Positions 40,936 through 50,440 of a DNA stretch of 64,000 bases are shown here, piece by piece; the first letter of the stretch is position 1, and every line of letters starts with the position of its first letter. The translations under genes and the position numbers were made by a program. The notes beneath the pieces were generated by a model that ran no database searches, was not told where the DNA came from, and saw nothing but the letters and a program-made list of their open reading frames with translations. This DNA is from UBA1952 sp965246785 (GTDB lineage: Bacteria > Bacteroidota > Bacteroidia > Chitinophagales > Chitinophagaceae). Where the stretch lies: NCBI GenBank assembly GCA_965246785.1, contig CBDFFM010000006.1, positions 248,001 through 312,000 of the forward strand. Direction: 5' to 3'.

Positions 40936-43782
40936 ATGCAGCGATTTTTACGAGTCTTTTTGATTATGCTGATGGCTGCCGCGGGCTTACGCGCGGCGGC
41001 GCAGGAGGGCGAGGGCAGCGGCATTATTAAAGGCCGCCTCATCGTCCCCGCTACCGGCCAGCCAGTGCCGGATGTGCAGCTTACCATCCCCTCTGTGCGC
41101 CAGTTGGTCAATACCGATGCCGACGGGGCCTTCATCTTCAGCCGCGTGCCTTATGGCAGCCATACCATCATATTGGGCGGCCTTACGGTGAAGGCGGATA
41201 CCCTGCGTGTAGATGTGCGTGGTACGGTCGCTGACCTCGGCAATATCCCCGTCACCCTCAACGACTCCAATGCCTCTCCGCAAAGCCTCAGCCTTCCCAC
41301 AATAGCCCTTGAAGACAACGGTGTCAGCGCAGAGGACGACGGCGTGCGCACGGCCAGTGTAAGCAGCCTCCTTTCCGCATCGCGTGACCCGTTCGTTTCG
41401 GCCACGGCTTATGTCTTCGGCCCCTACCGTTTCACGCCGCGCGGCTACGGCAACGGCTCACAGGAAGTGCAGATTAACGGCAACCCGATGAATGATGTAG
41501 AGACGGGCGACGCCTATTGGGGCCAATGGGGCGGCCTGAACGACGTCTTCCGTAGCCGGAGCAATACTTATGGCTTGCAGCCGTCGGAATACACCTTCGG
41601 CGGGCTGCTGGGTTCTGTATATTTTGATGCGGCAGCTTCTAATCAGCGCAAGCAGACGCGCATCACCTATTCCCTCACTGACCGCAGCTATCGCAACCGC
41701 ATCGTGCTGACTAAGAGCACAGGTCTTATGGCGAATGGCTGGGCCTTCTCCGCATCCATCTCCAAGCGCTGGGCGAATGAAGGTTATGTGCCGGGCACCT
41801 TTTACGATGGATACTCCTATTATGCGGGTGTAAGCAAACAACTTTCCGGCGGCAAGCATGAGTTCAACCTCATCACCTTCGGCGCACCGACGCGCCGGGG
41901 CAAGAGCGCGCCGATTACGGAAGAAACGGCGGATGTAACAGGCGACCGCTTCTACAATCCAAACTGGGGCTACCAGAACGGCGAGAAGCGCAACGCCAAG
42001 GTGGCGAACAATTTTCAGCCCGTTACTATTCTGAATTACGAGTATAAGCCTTCCAACTCGCTGCGCTGGCAAACGACCGTTGGCTACCAGTTCGGGAAGA
42101 ATAAGAACAGCGCGCTGGATTATTTCAACGGCAATAATCCGCGTCCGGATTATTACCGCTATCTGCCAAGCTACCGCGCCCTCAACGCCCTGAACCCTGA
42201 TGACGCGCGTATCTATATGCATCCGCAGATTGAATGGGATCAGCTTTACAACGACAATTACATCAATTACGATACGGCATCTTATAGATTGGCAACAGGA
42301 AGAAACACCGAAATTGAGCGCCGCTCCATCTTCGCCATCTACAACGATGTGGACGACATCCGCAAGTTCACGTTCAACACCAATCTGGAGAAGACGCTGA
42401 ATGAGCACCTGTCGCTCACCGCCGGTCTGCAATTCATCTCGCAGCACACGGAAAGCTATCGTGAGATGGCCGACCTGCTCGGCGGCGACTATTACCTGAA
42501 CCTGAACCAGTTTATACGGCTAAATACTACGACGACCAATGGCGAGGACATTGGCAATAACCCGACTGGCACCGTAGCGCCGAATCAATATAACCAGTAC
42601 GACCTGGATAATCCGAACCGCCTTATCCGTAAAGGCGATAAGTACAATTACGATTACAACAGCCAGTTTACGAAAGGCTTTGCCTGGGGCCAGCTCGTAG
42701 CCAACTACAACAAGATTGACCTGTTCGGCGCTGTCCGTCTTGGCTATAATGACTTTTACCGGGAAGGTCTTTATAAGAATGGCTTGTTTGCCGATGCCTC
42801 TTTAGGCAAGAGCAATGTGCAGCGATTTACAACCTACAACTTCAAAGGCGGTGTTACTTATAAGCTGGACGGTCGCAACTTCCTTTACATAAACGGCGAG
42901 TACGCGCAGGACGCGCCAACTATTGAAAACACCTTTATCTCTTCGCGCACCCGCAATCTTACCGTTGCCAACCCAACTGTTGAGAAATTCATGTCTGTAG
43001 AAGGCGGCTACCTGATGCGCACGCCTAAGTACAACCTCCGCGCCGTGGGCTACGCCACCGAGCTGAAGGATGCCACAGCAATTAAGCGCTACTTCAGCGA
43101 CGACCCTGCTTTCAACTCCTTTGTAAATTATGTGATGCAGGGCATCAGCGCCCGCTCTACCGGCCTTGAGCTCGCGGCAGAAGTGAAGGTTACGCCTGCC
43201 GTATCGCTTACGGGTGTGGCGGCTATCGGAGCGGTTTTCTACACGGATAATCCAAGCTCCGTGGGCATCTACGGCGATAATGACACCGTACGTACACCTT
43301 CCGCGCGCAAGGTGTATATCAAGGATTACTACATCGCCGCCGGTCCGCAAAGCGCCTATACGCTGGGCGTGAATTACCGCTCAAAGAAGTTCTGGTACGT
43401 GACTGCCAACTTCAACTACTTTGACCGGAATTATGTGGACATCAGCCCTGACCAGCGTACTGAGGATGCTGTGTCAGGCGTGCCGGTGGGGAGCCAGCTT
43501 TATCACAGCATCGTTGACCAGCAGGTGCTGCCGGCATCCTTTACAGTGGACTTATTTGGTGGCAAATCCTTTTTGCTGTCTAAGTACAATAAGAAGCTGC
43601 CCCGAAACACCTTCCTGTACCTGAATGCCGGCATCTCTAACCTGCTGGATGCGGACATCCGCAATGGCGGCTTTGAGCAGCTTCGCTACGACTTCCGCGA
43701 CCAGAATCCGGGCAAGTTTGCCACCAAGTATTTCTATGGCCTGGGCCGGAATTTCTTCGTCAACATCAGCCTGAAATTCTAA
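40936..43782 (+). CDS. TonB-dependent receptor with carboxypeptidase-like N-domain
   Basis: The product is 948 residues from the ATG at 40936. The signal peptide ends GLRAAAQ. A CarboxypepD_reg-like domain (about 30-110: GIIKGRLIVPATGQPVPDVQ) precedes a plug with VQINGNPMNDVETGDAYWG and a long 22-strand-type barrel ending FFVNISLKF. There is no SusD gene, so this is not a standard polysaccharide locus. The downstream DUF5689 lipoprotein and T9SS protein suggest a three-gene surface unit. The ligand is unknown. A TACCTTCG sequence at 40907 resembles a -7 box. Confidence 0.9.
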   Translation: MQRFLRVFLIMLMAAAGLRAAAQEGEGSGIIKGRLIVPATGQPVPDVQLTIPSVRQLVNTDADGAFIFSRVPYGSHTIILGGLTVKADTLRVDVRGTVADLGNIPVTLNDSNASPQSLSLPTIALEDNGVSAEDDGVRTASVSSLLSASRDPFVSATAYVFGPYRFTPRGYGNGSQEVQINGNPMNDVETGDAYWGQWGGLNDVFRSRSNTYGLQPSEYTFGGLLGSVYFDAAASNQRKQTRITYSLTDRSYRNRIVLTKSTGLMANGWAFSASISKRWANEGYVPGTFYDGYSYYAGVSKQLSGGKHEFNLITFGAPTRRGKSAPITEETADVTGDRFYNPNWGYQNGEKRNAKVANNFQPVTILNYEYKPSNSLRWQTTVGYQFGKNKNSALDYFNGNNPRPDYYRYLPSYRALNALNPDDARIYMHPQIEWDQLYNDNYINYDTASYRLATGRNTEIERRSIFAIYNDVDDIRKFTFNTNLEKTLNEHLSLTAGLQFISQHTESYREMADLLGGDYYLNLNQFIRLNTTTTNGEDIGNNPTGTVAPNQYNQYDLDNPNRLIRKGDKYNYDYNSQFTKGFAWGQLVANYNKIDLFGAVRLGYNDFYREGLYKNGLFADASLGKSNVQRFTTYNFKGGVTYKLDGRNFLYINGEYAQDAPTIENTFISSRTRNLTVANPTVEKFMSVEGGYLMRTPKYNLRAVGYATELKDATAIKRYFSDDPAFNSFVNYVMQGISARSTGLELAAEVKVTPAVSLTGVAAIGAVFYTDNPSSVGIYGDNDTVRTPSARKVYIKDYYIAAGPQSAYTLGVNYRSKKFWYVTANFNYFDRNYVDISPDQRTEDAVSGVPVGSQLYHSIVDQQVLPASFTVDLFGGKSFLLSKYNKKLPRNTFLYLNAGISNLLDADIRNGGFEQLRYDFRDQNPGKFATKYFYGLGRNFFVNISLKF

Positions 43783-43839
43783 CAGCGGCAAAAGATAAAA
43801 GCGGCACTAACAATCCAACATTCCAACACTCCAACTTTT

Positions 43840-45276
43840 ATGAATAAGCTCAGCATCCTCCTCACCACGGCGCTCCTTGCGCTGGTAAGCTTTACGGCTT
43901 GCGTGAAGAAAGATTTCTCCAGCCCGCCGGACACCAGCAAGGACGACCCGAACCTGCCGGTGAATGCTACCATCCGCCAACTGAAAGCACTCAATGGCAT
44001 TTATAACTATCAGACGGGCGGCGACACAACGGTGATTACCGACGACGTCCTTGTGAGCGGTATTGTAACCGCCGACGACCGCTCCGGCAACTTCTATAAG
44101 CGCATCAACGTGGAGGATTCTTCCGGCGGCATCCAACTGCTCATTGACCAGTATAGCCTCTACGCGGACTACCCGGTTGGCCGCAAAATCTATATCCGCT
44201 GCAAGGGCCTGACGCTGGGCTATGAAGGCGGCTCGCCGGTAATAGGCATGGGCGTGGATGAGACGATGGCCGTGCAGGGCATCGGAGGCGGAAAGCTGGA
44301 TGAGCATGTGGTAAAGGGGCCAGTGGGCAATACGGTAACACCAATCGTGGTGCGGGTAGCACAACTGCAATACAGCAACTATGACCCGCAGTTAATCAAC
44401 CGCCTCATTACCGTTGAAGGCGTGCAGTTCAGGCAGCCGTTCTACCCCTATGCGCAGCCGACCGGCACCACCAACCGCGACCTGGCCGATACGCTTTCCA
44501 AGGTGCTGCTGACCGTGCGTACGAGCAACTATTCCAATTTTGCCGCTTATCCCATCCCAAACGGCAAGGGCAGCGTAACCGGCATCTTCACGCTTTACAC
44601 CGGCTCTACCGGCAGCAAATACACGCAGCTCATCATCCGCGATACGAACGATGTGAAGATCCCTACATTACCGCTGCCGCCGAGCATTTCTATAGACAGC
44701 CTCCGCCGCATGTATAAGGGCAGCGCTATTTTGCTTGGAAATAATATATCCATCCATGGCACCGTCATCTCCGACGCCAGCTATGGGAATGTTACGGCTG
44801 GCAATGTGGTGATTCAGGACGGTGCGCGCGGCACTGTGATTTACTTCGGCTCTACCGCACCTGCCTTTAACGTTGGTGATTCCATTCTGATAGATATAAG
44901 CGGCGACTCGCTTACTACCTTCCGCGGCTCCTCCGAACTGAAGGTACTGAGCGGCAGCGCGGCGAAAGTCGTAGCCCGGAATCGCACCGTAGTACCGCGT
45001 GTAATGACAGCGGCAGAAGTAGCGGCTAAATACAATGAAGTCGAATGGACGCTTGTGCGCATCAATAATGCAACTTCTGCCACAGGTGGCACCTACGCAG
45101 GCAGCAAGACTATTACTGATGCCACCGGCGGCATCACGCTCTTCACTAGTACCACGGCGGCCTTTGCCAGTCAGCAAATGCCCAAGACACCTGCTAACTA
45201 CACCGGCATTATCAGCAAGTTCAACACGACGCTTCAGATACAGCCGCGCAACCTTGCAGATGTAAGCCTGCCATAA
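43840..45276 (+). CDS. DUF5689 surface lipoprotein
   Basis: The product is 478 residues. Lipoprotein signal with lipobox FTACVKKD. The first half has the DUF5689 pattern (DDVLVSGIVTADDRSGNFYK, then YPVGRKIYIRCKGLTLG). The second half has OB-like strands (GTVISDASYGNVTAGNVVIQ, DSLTTFRGSSELKVL). DUF5689 proteins usually follow TonB receptors and are thought to act at the cell surface; the ligand is unknown. It begins 57 bases after the receptor gene. Confidence 0.88.
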   Translation: MNKLSILLTTALLALVSFTACVKKDFSSPPDTSKDDPNLPVNATIRQLKALNGIYNYQTGGDTTVITDDVLVSGIVTADDRSGNFYKRINVEDSSGGIQLLIDQYSLYADYPVGRKIYIRCKGLTLGYEGGSPVIGMGVDETMAVQGIGGGKLDEHVVKGPVGNTVTPIVVRVAQLQYSNYDPQLINRLITVEGVQFRQPFYPYAQPTGTTNRDLADTLSKVLLTVRTSNYSNFAAYPIPNGKGSVTGIFTLYTGSTGSKYTQLIIRDTNDVKIPTLPLPPSISIDSLRRMYKGSAILLGNNISIHGTVISDASYGNVTAGNVVIQDGARGTVIYFGSTAPAFNVGDSILIDISGDSLTTFRGSSELKVLSGSAAKVVARNRTVVPRVMTAAEVAAKYNEVEWTLVRINNATSATGGTYAGSKTITDATGGITLFTSTTAAFASQQMPKTPANYTGIISKFNTTLQIQPRNLADVSLP

Positions 45277-45310
45277 AAAACCATCTTCAAAAAAATTCAA
45301 ACAAACAACC

Positions 45311-46289
45311 ATGAAACGAATAGCGTTACTCAGCATCGCGGCCTTTGCAGCCCTTACAGCAAGTGCTCAGATTTCCATCACTGGCAGCACAATGACCTAT
45401 ACGCAGGACTTCAACACGCTGGACACCGGCGGCTCTACGAATACGAACATGCCCGCCGGCTGGAGCTTCTATGAATGGAGTGGCACCAGCGTCAACGCAA
45501 CATACCGTGGCAATAACGGCTCGCTCAACACCGGCGACACCTATAGCTATGGCGCAACACAAAATACGGAGCGCGCTCTCGGCTCGCTTTGTTCTGGCGG
45601 CGTTGGCAAGGTGAATTACGGCGTCCGCTTTACCAACAATACCGGCTCCGGTATTGACTCCATGACCCTCAGCTTCCGCGAGGAGCAATGGCGCCGCGGC
45701 GGCGGAACGACTAACGACACGGTTAGCTTCTACTTCAGCACCGCAAGCGGAGCTACCATCAGCGACACAACCTTTACCAACTGGACACTCGTGCCGGCGC
45801 TGATGATGAACTCCATCTCCAACATCCGCAACAGGCGCAGCCATGAATGGCAACGATACCTTCCGCATACTGACGGCTAAGTTCCGCATCAACCTTGCCG
45901 CAGGTGGTACCGTAGCACTTCGCTGGTATGATTTCAATTCCCTTGGTTCCGATGACGGTCTGGCTATTGATAGTGTGACCGCTATGTTTAAGAACGGCAC
46001 CGTTGGCGGTGTAGGCGTTGGCAAGGTTGCTCAGGCAGCTACGCTTCCAGTAAGCATTATCAATCCTGCCACAAATGGTAGCTTCGCCATTTCCTGTATG
46101 CTCGCACAAGCATCCGCGCTCAATGCGCATGTGTATGACCTCAACGGCCGCGAGGTAGCTGCGCAAACTTTCAATGCGACAAAGGGCGACAATCGCTTGC
46201 AATTGCACACATCGCTGGCTGCCGGCACCTACATCATCCGAGTAGATGATGGTAAGGAGTGGGGTAGTGTGAAGGCTACGATGCAATAA
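45311..46289 (+). pseudogene. T9SS cargo protein gene with one frameshift
   Basis: The first frame (45311-45880) encodes a signal peptide (ending LTASAQ) and a jelly-roll-like segment (MTYTQDFNTLDTGGSTN, YGVRFTNNTGSGIDSMTLSF). The second frame (to 46289) continues with ATGAAMNGNDTFRILTAKF and ends with a sorting domain (AHVYDLNGREVAAQ, LAAGTYIIRVDDGKEW). The switch occurs at about 45826-45840; removing one C or adding two bases joins them into a protein of about 325 residues. Third gene of the receptor-DUF5689 unit. It may be a sequencing error. Confidence 0.8.
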
Positions 46290-46315
46290 GCCGGCATTAG
46301 TATTTTCAACTTTAT

Positions 46316-46343
46316 AGCGCCCGTCTTGTAAAAGGCGGGCGCT
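46316..46343 (+). terminator. Terminator after the T9SS gene
   Basis: AGCGCCCG pairs with CGGGCGCT around a 12-base loop with additional weak pairs. It ends the receptor-DUF5689-T9SS transcript and directly precedes a promoter for the next gene. Confidence 0.7.
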
Positions 46344-46351
46344 TACTTTTG
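46325..46351 (+). promoter_or_regulatory. Candidate promoter for the DinB gene
   Basis: TTG at 46325-46327 and TACTTTTG at 46344-46351 are 16 bases apart, close to the -33/-7 arrangement of Bacteroidota. The ATG is 34 bases further. The -33 element falls in the terminator loop. Confidence 0.42.
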
Positions 46352-46385
46352 GCCCTATCATTCATCAAAACAACCATCATTACTA

Positions 46386-46883
46386 ATGAGCAACATGATT
46401 CAGGGCATGCTCAACGAGCTTACCCACGAAGCCGCATCCACCCGCAAAATGCTGGAGCTCGTGCCCTTTGAGAAAGGCGAGTACAAGCCGCACGAGAAAA
46501 GCTTCCCATTGGGCCGCCTCGCCGCCCACGTAGCCGAGCTGCCGGCCTGGGTAACCATGACGGTGAAGACGGACGAGCTTGACTTCACGTCCGGCGTTTA
46601 CCAATCGCCGAAGCCTGAGAGCCACGAAGAGCTGCTGCGTGTTTTTGATGAGAATGTAGCTGCCGCCAAAGACGCCCTCCAATCCACAGACATGGAGGAG
46701 CTAATGAAGCCGTGGACACTGCGCCGCGGCGAGCAGGTTTTATTTACCATGCCTAAGGTCGCCGTCATCCGCTCATTTGCATTCAATCATCTCGTCCACC
46801 ATCGCGGCCAGCTCAGCGTCTATCTCCGCCTCAACGATGTGCCCCTGCCCGGCATGTACGGGCCAACGGCGGATGAGAAGTGA
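46386..46883 (+). CDS. DinB-family protein
   Basis: The product is 165 residues with a four-helix DinB/YfiT pattern. The three metal-binding His are plausible at RLAAHVAELPAW and NHLVHHRGQLSVYLR. Many such proteins act as metal-dependent thiol transferases or have unknown roles. It stands alone with its own promoter and is convergent with pfkA. Confidence 0.88.
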   Translation: MSNMIQGMLNELTHEAASTRKMLELVPFEKGEYKPHEKSFPLGRLAAHVAELPAWVTMTVKTDELDFTSGVYQSPKPESHEELLRVFDENVAAAKDALQSTDMEELMKPWTLRRGEQVLFTMPKVAVIRSFAFNHLVHHRGQLSVYLRLNDVPLPGMYGPTADEK

Positions 46884-46930
46884 GTTGGAACGTTGGAGTG
46901 TTGGAACGTTTAGACAACATTCCAACACTC
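46884..46930. repeat. GTTGGAAC-type repeat forming a hairpin at the pfkA stop
   Basis: GAGTGTTGGAACGTT (46896-46910) pairs with AACATTCCAACACTC (46916-46930) with one mismatch. The related string CCAACATTCCAACACTCC lies at 43815-43832. The hairpin separates two convergent genes and overlaps the pfkA stop codon, so it may act as a two-way terminator. Confidence 0.7.
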
Positions 46931-47903
46931 ACACCGCCAGCACCCGCATCATCCGCAGCATATCCCGGTTCATCCGGGCTTCCCCCTTTACCACCTGCTC
47001 AAAGGGTGTGAATACGACTTCGTCGTTCACAATGCCGGCCATTACCTGCGTCTTGCCATCGCGCAGCGCATTGACTGCTGCGTAGCCGAGGCGGCTGGCA
47101 AGGATTCTGTCTGCGCAGCTTGGCGCGCCGCCGCGCTGGATGTGGCCCAAGATGCAGAGGCGAGTGTCCAGCTTTGGGAAGTCGCTCTTGATGCGCGTGT
47201 ATAGGCCCTGCGCGCCGCCCTCCACATCATCGCCTTCGGATACTACGAGGATATGCACCGTCTTCTTCCGCCGCTCGTCATCCGCAATTCTTGACAGGAC
47301 GGAGGCTATGTCCGTAGCCACCTCCGGCAGCAGGATGTCCTCAGCGCCGCAGGCAAGGCCGCTGTGCAGGGCTATATAGCCGGCATCGCGGCCCATCACC
47401 TCTACGATGAAGAGGCGGTCGTGCGCCTCGGCGGTGTCTCTAATTTTATCAATCGCTTCCACGGCGGTATTGACGGCGGTGTCAAAGCCGATGGTGAAGT
47501 CGGTGCCCGCAAGGTCTTTGTCAATCGTGCCCGGCAGGCCTACGGCGGGGATGCTGTGCTCCGCAAAGAAGGCATTTGCGCCGCGAAAGGTGCCGTCTCC
47601 GCCAATGAGGATGAGGCCTTCTATGGCGCGCTTCTGCAATTGCTCAAAGGCATCCCGCCTTCCTTCCTCATTTTGAAATTCCTTGCTGCGCGCCGTCTTG
47701 AGGATGGTGCCGCCGCGGGCTATGATGTTGCTCACATCCTTTGCCTGCAACTGTTGCATATCGCCTTCTATCAAGCCCTGGTAGCCGCGGCGGATGCCCC
47801 AGACTTCCATCTTGTGATAGATAGCGGTGCGCACCACGGCGCGGATGGCGGCATTCATGCCGGGGGCGTCGCCGCCGGAGGTGAGGAGGGCTATGCGGTG
47901 CAT
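46929..47903 (-). CDS. pfkA: ATP-dependent 6-phosphofructokinase
   Basis: The product is 324 residues. PFK signatures: LTSGGDAPGMNAAIRAVV, LIGGDGTFRGA, GTIDKDLAGTDFTIGFDTA (catalytic Asp in GTIDKDL), EVMGRDAGYIAL and LGHIQRGGAPS. The TIDKD/GGDGT pattern with Gly after GGD fits the ATP-dependent class. It commits fructose-6-phosphate to glycolysis. Allosteric regulation cannot be read here. A REP-like inverted repeat lies just upstream. Confidence 0.95.
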   Translation of the reverse strand: MHRIALLTSGGDAPGMNAAIRAVVRTAIYHKMEVWGIRRGYQGLIEGDMQQLQAKDVSNIIARGGTILKTARSKEFQNEEGRRDAFEQLQKRAIEGLILIGGDGTFRGANAFFAEHSIPAVGLPGTIDKDLAGTDFTIGFDTAVNTAVEAIDKIRDTAEAHDRLFIVEVMGRDAGYIALHSGLACGAEDILLPEVATDIASVLSRIADDERRKKTVHILVVSEGDDVEGGAQGLYTRIKSDFPKLDTRLCILGHIQRGGAPSCADRILASRLGYAAVNALRDGKTQVMAGIVNDEVVFTPFEQVVKGEARMNRDMLRMMRVLAV

Positions 47904-47952
47904 TGGTTTAGGGAATAGTGGATGGCTTGCAAGCTAAGCGCCTTACAGCGAC

Positions 47953-48031
47953 TTTGTCATTCCCGAAGGGAATCTTTGCTCGCAACATCGTATGCTGAAG
48001 CACCTGTGAGATTCCCTGCGGGAATGACAAA
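47953..48031. repeat. REP-like inverted repeat, TTTGTCATTCCCG arms
   Basis: A 23-base arm at 47953-47975 (TTTGTCATTCCCGAAGGGAA...) is complementary to 48009-48031 with one mismatch. Each arm is itself palindromic (ATTCCC/GGGAAT), so a cloverleaf-like structure is possible. It fills the 189-base gap between pfkA and the carbonic anhydrase gene. Confidence 0.85.
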
Positions 48032-48092
48032 AGATTGGGCGAGCAGCCCGGAGCTCAAGCATTCATTTGTATCAGGCAACACCTAACTCTTC

Positions 48093-48710
48093 TCACAGCC
48101 ACCGCACCTGCCCCGTCGCCACATCATACAGGGCCTGTACAATCTGCACCTTCCCTTCGCGCACGAAGCCTGCTATAAGTTCACTGCGCTCCATTATCTG
48201 CTCCGCGGCGTTGCGGATATTAATGAGCGTTACCGCATCTACAAATGCAGGGTTGCTGCTTGTGCGGTTTTCCTTTATCGTCGTTTCCATCGCCACTGCC
48301 GGCTGGATGTGGGCAAGCAGGCGTGTCAGCATTCCCAGTTCCACGCCATCGCAGGCGCCTTTAATAGCGCCGCAGGCCGTGTGGCCCATCACCACAATCA
48401 GATTAGCGCCAGCCACTGCGGCGGCGTATTCTAAAGAGCCAATGACATAGCTCGTCACTACGTTGCCCGCAATGCGGATGGAAAAAATATCGCCCAGTCC
48501 CTGATCAAAGACCAGCTCCCCGCTCGTGCGCGAATCCATGCAGGAGACGATGGCAGCGAAGGGCTTCTGGCCGTCTTTCGTATGCGTCACTTCTTCTAAA
48601 AGGTCGCGGTGCTGCATCATGCCGTTGATGAACCGGAAGTTGCCTTCTTTAAGCAGCTGAAGCGCGTCTGTTGGTGAGAAGGCGTCGGTGTATAGTCGTG
48701 TTTGGGGCAT
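48093..48710 (-). CDS. Beta-class carbonic anhydrase
   Basis: The product is 205 residues. Zinc ligands are visible: Cys57 and Asp59 in CMDSR, His110 and Cys113 in GHTACGAIKG. It interconverts CO2 and bicarbonate. It follows the SulP transporter gene by three bases, so transporter and enzyme are co-expressed. A role in bicarbonate supply to carboxylases is a reasonable inference. Confidence 0.93.
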   Translation of the reverse strand: MPQTRLYTDAFSPTDALQLLKEGNFRFINGMMQHRDLLEEVTHTKDGQKPFAAIVSCMDSRTSGELVFDQGLGDIFSIRIAGNVVTSYVIGSLEYAAAVAGANLIVVMGHTACGAIKGACDGVELGMLTRLLAHIQPAVAMETTIKENRTSSNPAFVDAVTLINIRNAAEQIMERSELIAGFVREGKVQIVQALYDVATGQVRWL

Positions 48711-48713
48711 GGC

Positions 48714-50351
48714 TTAGTCTTTTGTGAGTTGTTTAATGAGCTTTTGATAACCGCCCGCCGAGCGCCTCGGCACCTCGCCCGCATCTACTAATGGGCTTAC
48801 CACCTCGCGCTCGCTCTGCACCTTTGGCAGGTCGTAGGCATTGCGGAAGCCGATGAGGGAAACCTTGATACCCATATCCGGCGCGTGTGTCTTGGCAAAG
48901 TCGCGGATAATGTCTAGCACGTCAAAGTCAATATGCTCCGTGCCGCTCGCGTCAATGATGACGGATGCGCCTTTCGGCACCTGGCGCAGCGTTTCCTTAA
49001 TCGCCGCTTTATTGAGGAAAGAAACCTCCTGCGAGAGCGTCAGCTTAATCAGGTCGCCATTGCTATAAGTGCTGCGCTGGTAGAAGAAGGGAATGCGCAG
49101 ATTCTGCCGCAGCATGTAGAAGATGGAGATGGCCAGGCCAATGCCCACGCCCTTCAGTAAATCCAGAGACACCACTGCCAGCGCCGTGACGGCAAAAGGA
49201 ATGAACTGCGTCCATCCGCCCGCCCACATGTGCCGGATAACCGATGGCCGGCAAAGCCGGTAGCCGGTATATAGCAGAATGGCCGAAAGGGCCGCTTTAG
49301 GAATGTGATTGAGCAGCGCGGGAATAAGCGCCACACACACCAGCAGTAGTGAGCCGTGAATGATGGTAGAGCGCTTCGTCTCTGCTCCTGCATTGACATT
49401 GGCTGACGAGCGGACGATTACGGAGGTAATAGGCAGCCCGCCGATAAAGCCACCCAGTATATTGCCGATGCCCTGCGCCCGCAGCTCGGCATTGCCAGGT
49501 GTATAGCGCCGGTGCGGGTCCATACCGTCGGTAGCTTCAATACACAGTAGGGTTTCAATGCTTGCCACCACCGCAATGACCACACCTGTTTTCCAAACCG
49601 CAGGATTGGCGAAGCCGTGAAAATCCGGCATGCGAAATTGAGAAACGAAGTCAGCAAAGGAAGCCGGGATAGGCAAGCGTACAAGGTGCGTAGGCTCCAG
49701 CGCCATATCGTGGCCTGCGGCAATAAAGAGCTCATTGAGCAGCGTCCCAATCAGCACCACCAGCAAGCCCGCGGGAACAAGCGCAATCTTCTTAAAGGCC
49801 TTCGTGCTCCAAAGCGCCAACAACGTGATGCCCACCACAGAGATTATAGCAGCCGACGGCTCAATGCGGCTCAATGCGTCCGTGATGTCGTGCCATTGGA
49901 AACCGTCATCCGCATCAGCCATGCCGCCGCCTTGAGCGCCTTTCACAAAGCCCACCGCGTTGGGCAATTCTTTAATAATAATGGTCAGGCCGATACCGGC
50001 GAGCATCCCTTCAATAACGTTGGAGGGAAAGTAATTAGCAATGGTGCCTGCACGCAACAATCCGAGCAGCAATTGCACCGCGCCAGCTACTACAACGGCG
50101 CACATAAAAATTTCAAAGGACCCTAAGCCCTGAATGGCGCCAACTACAATGGCAATGAGGCCAGCCGCCGGGCCGCTCACACTCAAATGGGATTTGGAGA
50201 AAAAACCAACCACAATGCCGCCAATAACGCCGGACACAATACCGGCAAAAAGCGGCGCGCCGGAAGCCTGTGCAATGCCGAGGCACAGCGGGAGCGCAAT
50301 AAGAAAGATAATAAGGCCCGCAAGGGCATCTTTTCTGAAGGAAGAAGACAT
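48714..50351 (-). CDS. SulP-family anion (probably bicarbonate) transporter with STAS domain
   Basis: The product is 545 residues. The first 400 residues contain about 12-14 helices with the SulP sequence pattern (ALAGLIIFLIALPLCLGIAQ, SVSGPAAGLIAIVVG, LPITSVIVRSSANVNAGA), and the C-terminal STAS domain has ASVIIDASGTEHIDFDVLDI. The adjacent carbonic anhydrase makes bicarbonate the likely substrate, although sulfate is possible. The start at 50351 (MSSSFRKDALAG) is the family start; the frame is open to 50444. Confidence 0.9.
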   Translation of the reverse strand: MSSSFRKDALAGLIIFLIALPLCLGIAQASGAPLFAGIVSGVIGGIVVGFFSKSHLSVSGPAAGLIAIVVGAIQGLGSFEIFMCAVVVAGAVQLLLGLLRAGTIANYFPSNVIEGMLAGIGLTIIIKELPNAVGFVKGAQGGGMADADDGFQWHDITDALSRIEPSAAIISVVGITLLALWSTKAFKKIALVPAGLLVVLIGTLLNELFIAAGHDMALEPTHLVRLPIPASFADFVSQFRMPDFHGFANPAVWKTGVVIAVVASIETLLCIEATDGMDPHRRYTPGNAELRAQGIGNILGGFIGGLPITSVIVRSSANVNAGAETKRSTIIHGSLLLVCVALIPALLNHIPKAALSAILLYTGYRLCRPSVIRHMWAGGWTQFIPFAVTALAVVSLDLLKGVGIGLAISIFYMLRQNLRIPFFYQRSTYSNGDLIKLTLSQEVSFLNKAAIKETLRQVPKGASVIIDASGTEHIDFDVLDIIRDFAKTHAPDMGIKVSLIGFRNAYDLPKVQSEREVVSPLVDAGEVPRRSAGGYQKLIKQLTKD

Positions 50352-50440
50352 GAAACGCTGAATTTTTGGAGAAATGATGATTAGCCCCGGAATAGGGCGA
50401 ATCTTTAAGCACCAGGTAATACCCGGTGAATCGCAAAAAA

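Noticed and set aside
41458..42447. Minus-strand frame of 329 codons
   Set aside because: It is antisense to the TonB-dependent receptor gene and lacks any recognisable protein pattern.
40936..46289. Polysaccharide utilisation locus
   Set aside because: A TonB receptor is present, but there is no SusD-like gene or glycoside hydrolase.
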